DNA from: an uncultured Collinsella sp.
Lineage (GTDB): Bacteria; Actinomycetota; Coriobacteriia; Coriobacteriales; Coriobacteriaceae
Length of the DNA: 64,000 nt
Reading direction: 5' to 3'
Assembly (NCBI GenBank): GCA_934621295.1
Contig: CAKTVB010000005.1
Coordinates: forward strand, 47,599 to 111,598
In this document: positions 59,668-64,000 of the stretch, one piece after another
Layout of the letters: every line of letters starts with the position of its first letter
How positions within the stretch are numbered: position 1 is the first letter of the stretch
The notes under the pieces: generated by a model
Database searches by the model: none
What the model was told of the DNA's origin: nothing
The model's input: only the letters and a program-made list of their open reading frames with translations
Made by a program: the position numbers and the translations under genes

Positions 59668-59701
59668 TGTGTCAAAAAGTCGACAGGTTTAATGTGACAC
59701 A
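59668..59701. repeat. Palindromic intergenic repeat copy 8 with changed arms
   Basis: Arms TGTGTCA (59668-59674) and TGACACA (59695-59701) are complementary but differ from copies 1-6 at the same paired position. The core reads AAGTCGACAGGTTTAA. It separates arcB from the accessory cassette that follows. Confidence 0.92.
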
Positions 59702-59721
59702 TTGGGGGATGGGTCCGGGGG

Positions 59722-60699
59722 TTACGAGGCGTTAAAGCCCAAGCTTGGGAGCGTTGCCTCAATGGCACTTGCCGTGCGTTCCTTTAGGTATTCGCGGTTG
59801 AGTTCTTTCTTGTGATAGGCAAGATAGGTGTCCTTAGTTTTTTGGATGAGAGCATCGGTGAAGAATGACTCCCAGCTAAAGAACCGCTCCGAGTCAATAA
59901 AATCGGCTGGATGCTCGAGCATCTTTCGCATTTCGGTATCGTCGAATAGCCCCGAAGAAAGAACGAGCCACTCGAAGGACTCTGGTAAGAAAAGCTCGAT
60001 GTTCTTTAGCCTTGTGAGTGCATAGACGGCTTCCATCTCGGGTCCAAAAGCGGCACCATCGGCAATAACCAGGAAGCTGGTTGCATTGCTTGCAAGAATG
60101 GTCGAGTAGATATTCGACTTTCCCTTTGCGCTTACGCAAGGAATGCCGCTTTTAAGGCACAAAGCGCTAAAGAATTCATATCCAGAGTTGGAATCTTCTA
60201 CGATAACAAGCTCGGGGCGTTGCCCCGAGAACGATTGTTCGCTGTAGATGCGGTACGTTGATGTGTATATTCGGGAGTAGACGGGATACTTGGTCGTTGC
60301 CCGATTGGTGTTTTTTAATCCGTAGATCTCATCCACGCTATAGGGAAGCTGGGGGAGGGATTCGCGTGCTACAAGGACATAGTAGTTGTCGCTCTCTCTT
60401 GCGGCGTGAGCAAACTCATGGGAGCGCATGAACGCACTGTCTTCATCGATAAAAACAATGCTTGAACTGATTTCTTTAAGATCGCGTTTCCAATTGCGCC
60501 CGGAAAGGACGTGGCAGGGGGCATCACATGCAACGGAGACGCCACTGTCCGGCCCTAGCTGGTCGAACTGATCGATAAGCTCAAGAAGGGTCGTTTTGCC
60601 GGTTGCGCTGTTGCCTTGAAGAATGGTTAGGTTGCGACGGATATTCAGTTTGAATTTAACCCGGTTGTTCGCCACGGTGACTAGGTACTCGCCGCGCAT
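59722..60699 (-). CDS. ATPase with a TOPRIM-like C-terminal half, cassette gene 2
   Basis: A 325-residue P-loop protein. Walker A is GNSATGKTT near residue 27, and a Walker B-like SSIVFIDED follows near residue 80, which is short for an SMC or OLD-type ATPase. The second half contains LVIVEDSNSGYEFFSALC and SFLVIADGAAFGP, whose acidic residues sit as in TOPRIM or DUF4435-type folds; this is a pattern match, not proof. ATG 60699 has AAGGAG 8 nt upstream and overlaps the stop of the DUF4869 gene by one base (TAATG). Its base composition is AT-richer than the flanks, which suggests transfer. The function is unknown; anti-phage defence is one possibility. Confidence 0.82.
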   Translation of the reverse strand: MRGEYLVTVANNRVKFKLNIRRNLTILQGNSATGKTTLLELIDQFDQLGPDSGVSVACDAPCHVLSGRNWKRDLKEISSSIVFIDEDSAFMRSHEFAHAARESDNYYVLVARESLPQLPYSVDEIYGLKNTNRATTKYPVYSRIYTSTYRIYSEQSFSGQRPELVIVEDSNSGYEFFSALCLKSGIPCVSAKGKSNIYSTILASNATSFLVIADGAAFGPEMEAVYALTRLKNIELFLPESFEWLVLSSGLFDDTEMRKMLEHPADFIDSERFFSWESFFTDALIQKTKDTYLAYHKKELNREYLKERTASAIEATLPSLGFNAS

Positions 60700-61148
60700 T
60701 ATGCAGTCTCCTTTAGGCAACGGAGCGCGATGGGGATAAGCTCGTTCATGGAGTGGACGATGTCGCCAGTGTTGGAGACGATCATGGTAAATCTGCCTTT
60801 ACCAAAATCCATAAGATGGTAAAGATTGATGGTGATGTTCTGCTTGGCAGCGATTCGCAAAATCCAATACGAGCAGTTGTCGCCGCAGTTTGAGGCGTTG
60901 TAGACCGTCTTGGGCATAAAGTACATGAGTAGAAGCGTTTTTGTTCCGCTGGAGAGCTTCTCGGGAGGAATGATGCCCAGGGCTCTGGTCTCGATCGCAT
61001 TGGGGCCGAGGACGGTTCCGCGGTCAATCGATTTGATGATGCGCTGGGCAAAGGGGTCTTCAAACCAGTCGGGGGAATAGACGTTGTTGAAATACACCGA
61101 TGTGTTGTACACAACGTTTTCCATGTCGCCAAAATGCACGGTGAGCAA
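60699..61148 (-). CDS. DUF4869 domain protein, cassette gene 1
   Basis: A 149-residue protein of the DUF4869 family as I recall it, with LTVHFGDMENVVYNTSVYFNNVYSPDWF at the start and LRIAAKQNITINLYHLMDFGKGRFTM near the end (split here by shorter quotes: YFNNVYSPDWF, HLMDFGKG). TTG 61148 is preferred because AAAGG lies just upstream and the family start MLT(V/I)-FGDM begins there; ATG 61169 has no ribosome-binding site. It directly precedes the ATPase gene, with coupled translation. Its activity is unknown, and it may act as effector, toxin or regulator of its partner. Confidence 0.78.
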   Translation of the reverse strand: MLTVHFGDMENVVYNTSVYFNNVYSPDWFEDPFAQRIIKSIDRGTVLGPNAIETRALGIIPPEKLSSGTKTLLLMYFMPKTVYNASNCGDNCSYWILRIAAKQNITINLYHLMDFGKGRFTMIVSNTGDIVHSMNELIPIALRCLKETA

Positions 61149-61181
61149 AGGTGCACCTTTCTGAGTCATTTATTGGGTTTA

Positions 61182-61187
61182 AGTATA
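61182..61187 (-). promoter_or_regulatory. Putative -10 box of the ATPase-DUF4869 cassette
   Basis: TATACT on the minus strand. Transcription would start about 6 nt before ATG 61169, which favours use of the TTG at 61148. No good -35 element was seen. Confidence 0.4.
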
Positions 61188-61284
61188 GCCTGAATTTCTT
61201 GTTGCAGTTTTAGCGAGGGATGTTGATAAGCAGAGCAAATGCAGATGAATAGATGCTGAGCGGACAGAGCCGTTCACAGTCGGC

Positions 61285-61446
61285 CTAGAACTTTTGTCCG
61301 TGGGTTTCCAACACCTTTTCGCATACAGCAATGAAATGGCTTTGCCTGGTTACTTTCGGATAAGGATAATAGGTGGTCTCAAAACTTGGGGCCCAGATAG
61401 CTTTCTTGCTGCTTAACGATGTGTTGATTAAGTTTCGGCAATACAC
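61285..61446 (-). pseudogene. Fragment of an unidentified protein
   Basis: A minus-strand frame encodes about 53 residues ending ...YYPYPKVTRQSHFIAVCEKVLETHGQKF and a TAG stop at 61287-61285; a stop codon closes it just upstream. It looks like a genuine protein C-terminus, not random sequence, but the family is not recognised. It meets the broken nucleotide-sugar dehydratase gene nearly head to head. The remaining sequence from 61170 to 61284 holds nothing that I can name. Confidence 0.4.
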
Positions 61447-61508
61447 TTAATGACGATAACGATTACGTCGAGAACAGGCGAAAAGCATGCAGACACAATA
61501 CAAGAACA

Positions 61509-62114
61509 TTCTACACGGACGAGGTTTTTGGTGATCTTGCCCTGGAAGACCCCGTGCGCTTTAGGGAGGATTCGCCGTATCGCCCGGGTTCGCCCTATGC
61601 AGCATCCAAGGCGAGCTCTGACCTACTTGTTCGCGCATGGGCTCGCACATGTGGCTTGCCAGCTACCATTTCGAACTGCTGCAACAACTATGGTCCGCTG
61701 CAAAACGAAGAGAAGTTCATCCCCGCTGCGATAGAGAGCATTAAACGTGGTAAACATCCCCGATTGTATGGGGACGGCAAAAATGTTCGTGATTGGATTC
61801 ACGTTAATGACCATGCCCGTGCTGTATGGACCATTCTGAATGAGGGCAGGTTGGGGGAGACTTATCTGATTGGCGCCAATTGTGAGCGGAGTAATCTTGA
61901 GGTCCTGCAGACGATTCTTGAGGCAATGGGCAAGCCCCGTGACTTCATCGATTGGGTGAGTGATCGCCCCGGTCACGATAGGCGCTATGCAATTGATGCG
62001 TCTAAGTTGCGACGTGAGCTTGGGTGGGTCCCCATACATGATGATTTTGAATCCGGATTGCGGGAGGTCATCGTGGCGCGAACGGCAATGAACAAGCGCG
62101 ACTTGGCCGACTAA
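61509..62114 (+). pseudogene. rfbB: 5'-truncated dTDP-glucose 4,6-dehydratase
   Basis: The frame enters at FYTDEVFGDLALEDPVRFRED, the middle of RfbB (STDEVYGDL), and continues with the catalytic YAASK in SPYAASKASSDLL, NNYGPLQNEEKFIP and the C-terminal DRPGHDRRYAIDASK. About 120 N-terminal residues, including the NAD-binding Rossmann motif and the usual start, are missing, and sequence upstream of 61509 is unrelated. The C-terminus is also shorter and altered (VIVARTAMNKRDLAD). It would not be a working enzyme. It marks a former polysaccharide locus or a recombination edge. Confidence 0.85.
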
Positions 62115-62253
62115 TCCCGAAGGGTGTCGGAGCTTATTTTCAAATACATTGCCTTTCGATAGCTGTCATTTCACGATAATGCAATATGTATAGAAGCTCA
62201 GCCTGCTAAAATGATTGCTGCGTAATTGTCTAGAGATTGCAAAGGCCGTCTTC

Positions 62254-64000
62254 ATGAATCGATTTAAGCATCTAATCAAAGCAGCTGCTGCTATTGCTCT
62301 CACCTACGTGCTGTGCGCGTCGGTGCTTCTGCAGCCTATGGCTGTCTATGCTGCTACGCTGCAAGCTCAGCAGCCTGCTGTCGAGGTGACTGACGCATCC
62401 GGTACACAGGATAGCTCTGCCGGGGACGTGTCTGATGACACGACCGATGGGGTGAGCAAAGACGCTGGCTCTGCGGATGCAGCGCAAGACGAAGCAACCC
62501 CCGCCGACGCTGCGGATGAAGACCAGACGGCGAACGAGGAGGACGCTGCGGCCCCCGAGTCTCTTGATGCCGGGGACGAGCAGACGGCAGATGATACCGT
62601 AATCGGTGACAGCGAGGCAAACTCCTGGCGCTACCAGAACGGCGAGCTGCGTAGCGACTTGCGAGATGACAATGCAACTGACCTTGGCGTCGAGTCGCGC
62701 TCGATGCATGAAATGCCCGAAGGCGCTACGTTGCAGGGTATCGATGTAAGCGGATACCAGAAAGATATCGATTGGCAGAAAGTCAAGGATGCAGGTATTG
62801 ACTTTGCAATCCTGAAGATTGGCAATATCAATGCTCGCGAGCCGGATGGCTGGTATACCGATAGCTATTTTCAGCGCAATGTGACTGAGTGCGAGCGTCT
62901 GGGTATTCCTTACGGCGTATATGCCTATTCGTATGCAAAGAATGCTGACGATGCCGTGAAGGGTGCAGATCATATCATTGCGCTGCTAAAGGGCCATAAT
63001 CCTACGCTGCCGGTATATCTTGACCTCGAAGATAACAGCATCAAAGATACCGATCATGCATCGATTGCAAAGGCATTCTGCAACACGATCTCTGTCGCTG
63101 GCTACACCCCCGGTATCTATGCGAGCGCCAGCTGGTTCAAAAACATCCTGATCGACCCGTGCTTTACCAACAGCGGCTGGGGCATCTGGACTGCTCAGTA
63201 TTGGTATGGGCAGCGCTATGATGCCTCTTTGGGCTTGGGCCCGGAGTATCCTGCCAAGTTTGACTGCTGGCAGTATTCGATCCTCTCTACCGTGCCGGGC
63301 ATCGATGGACATTGCGATATCAATTACTGGTATAAAGACGGTTTTTCTTCATCTAATGGAAAAACTTACTCTTTTACTGGTATCAAACTTTCAAAAAGCG
63401 AAGGGGTGCTCAAAGGAGACACCGTTAGCGTTTCTGCCGAGGTGACAGGCGAGACCGATGGCCTGCAATATAAGTTCTACTGGCAAAAACAAGGAACGGG
63501 CGCTGATGCCGAAATAAGCGGAGTTATTGCTGGACCTTCTGATAAATCTTCTGCTGAATGGACTGCTGATGAAAGCGGAACATATAAGGTCAGCTGCGAT
63601 GTTATTGATTCGGAAGGCATCGTAACAAAAAGCACTACTTGCAACGTCGAGCGCTTCACCGTCGACGGCCTCGAGGCTCCCTCCTCGGCCCGCTGCGGCC
63701 AGGGGGTCTCCCTCAAGGCCAAGGTGTCCGGCGACGCCTCCGGCCTCAAGTACAAGTTCGTGTGGCAGAAGGACAACTGGAAGAAGTGGGGCGTCGTGGG
63801 CGGCTCGTCTCAGGACGAGCCCGAGGCGACCTGGACCCCGGACGAGCCGGGCGACTACACCGTCACCCTCGACGTGATCGACGGCTCGAAGGCGAAGCAC
63901 GCCACCGCGAGCATCAAGGTCGCCGAGCGCTTCACCGTCGACGGCCTCGAGGCTCCCTCCTCGGCCCGCTGCGGCCAGGGGGTCTCCCTCAAGGCCAAGG
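62254..64000 (+). CDS. Secreted GH25 lysozyme with C-terminal Ig-like repeats (partial)
   Basis: The 582 codons visible start at ATG 62254. A signal peptide ends near residue 33 (MAVYAA). An acidic low-complexity linker runs to about 155. The GH25 muramidase domain spans about 160-360, with LQGIDVSGYQ and the catalytic YLDLED (Asp257 and Glu259 region). After it comes one diverged Ig-like unit, then 92-residue units starting ERFTVDGLEAPSSARCGQG. The second such unit starts at 63925 and matches the first for every visible base before the window ends. It should cleave peptidoglycan outside the cell, perhaps in division or autolysis. From 63.65 kb the DNA is much GC-richer. Confidence 0.92.
   Translation, partial: MNRFKHLIKAAAAIALTYVLCASVLLQPMAVYAATLQAQQPAVEVTDASGTQDSSAGDVSDDTTDGVSKDAGSADAAQDEATPADAADEDQTANEEDAAAPESLDAGDEQTADDTVIGDSEANSWRYQNGELRSDLRDDNATDLGVESRSMHEMPEGATLQGIDVSGYQKDIDWQKVKDAGIDFAILKIGNINAREPDGWYTDSYFQRNVTECERLGIPYGVYAYSYAKNADDAVKGADHIIALLKGHNPTLPVYLDLEDNSIKDTDHASIAKAFCNTISVAGYTPGIYASASWFKNILIDPCFTNSGWGIWTAQYWYGQRYDASLGLGPEYPAKFDCWQYSILSTVPGIDGHCDINYWYKDGFSSSNGKTYSFTGIKLSKSEGVLKGDTVSVSAEVTGETDGLQYKFYWQKQGTGADAEISGVIAGPSDKSSAEWTADESGTYKVSCDVIDSEGIVTKSTTCNVERFTVDGLEAPSSARCGQGVSLKAKVSGDASGLKYKFVWQKDNWKKWGVVGGSSQDEPEATWTPDEPGDYTVTLDVIDGSKAKHATASIKVAERFTVDGLEAPSSARCGQGVSLKAK
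63649..64000 (+). repeat. 276-nt in-frame tandem repeat inside the GH25 gene
   Basis: GAGCGCTTCACCGTCGACGG starts the unit at 63649 and again at 63925, an offset of 276 nt (92 codons). All 76 bases of the second copy that are visible are identical to the first. The upstream unit (about 63356-63648) is homologous in protein but strongly diverged. Confidence 0.93.

Overview
The window looks like chromosome from a high-GC, anaerobic, gut-type actinobacterium, most likely a Collinsella-like member of the Coriobacteriia. This is an inference from gene content: arginine deiminase and catabolic ornithine carbamoyltransferase, an [FeFe] hydrogenase with a GltD-like partner, acetate kinase and phosphotransacetylase, a FprA flavoprotein, rubrerythrin, DUF3793 with flavodoxin, and an ilv operon behind a T-box-like leader. 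No rRNA, tRNA, transposase or CRISPR array was seen.

Layout. 0-9 kb: the N-terminus of an acidic protein, an SDR oxidoreductase, an amino-acid ABC importer lacking its ATPase, FprA, tgt, an ATP-grasp protein, a YczE-type membrane protein and a second SDR. 9-18 kb: ADP-ribosylglycohydrolase, GNAT acetyltransferase, an ABC exporter, a zinc-ribbon protein and a MacAB-like efflux operon. 18-24 kb: arcA, a MetE-like methyltransferase, rubrerythrin and queA. 24-31 kb: ilvD-ilvB-ilvN-ilvC and ilvA, all on the minus strand. 31-44 kb: an ABC ATPase, endonuclease IV, a complete amino-acid ABC operon, a DUF3825 protein, an iron alcohol dehydrogenase, flavodoxin and DUF3793 divergent from a small HMA protein, a YugP-type metallopeptidase, xseA-xseB and a HIT protein. 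44-50.5 kb: ackA, the hydrogenase pair and pta, an acetate and H2 fermentation block. 50.5-59.6 kb: glf with a glycosyltransferase, maf, a DJ-1 protein, an rRNA methyltransferase, ppk1 and arcB. 59.7-64 kb: an AT-richer accessory stretch with a two-gene ATPase and DUF4869 cassette, remnants of polysaccharide genes, and a secreted GH25 lysozyme with near-identical C-terminal repeats that runs off the edge.

How the genes work together: arcA and arcB would supply two of the three arginine deiminase steps (no carbamate kinase or antiporter here). Pta, AckA and the hydrogenase would dispose of acetyl-CoA and reductant. Rubrerythrin, FprA and flavodoxin suit an anaerobe that copes with oxygen.

The most unusual non-coding content is of two kinds. 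First, eight copies of an intergenic palindrome keep a TAAACCTGTCGAC core while their stem arms change in a compensating way; four of them form two pairs with exactly 50-nt spacers. Second, three intergenic 124-141-nt inverted repeats have unrelated 20-27-bp arms but similar loop motifs. The ATPase and DUF4869 cassette at 59.7-61.2 kb is the best protein-level candidate for an undescribed system.
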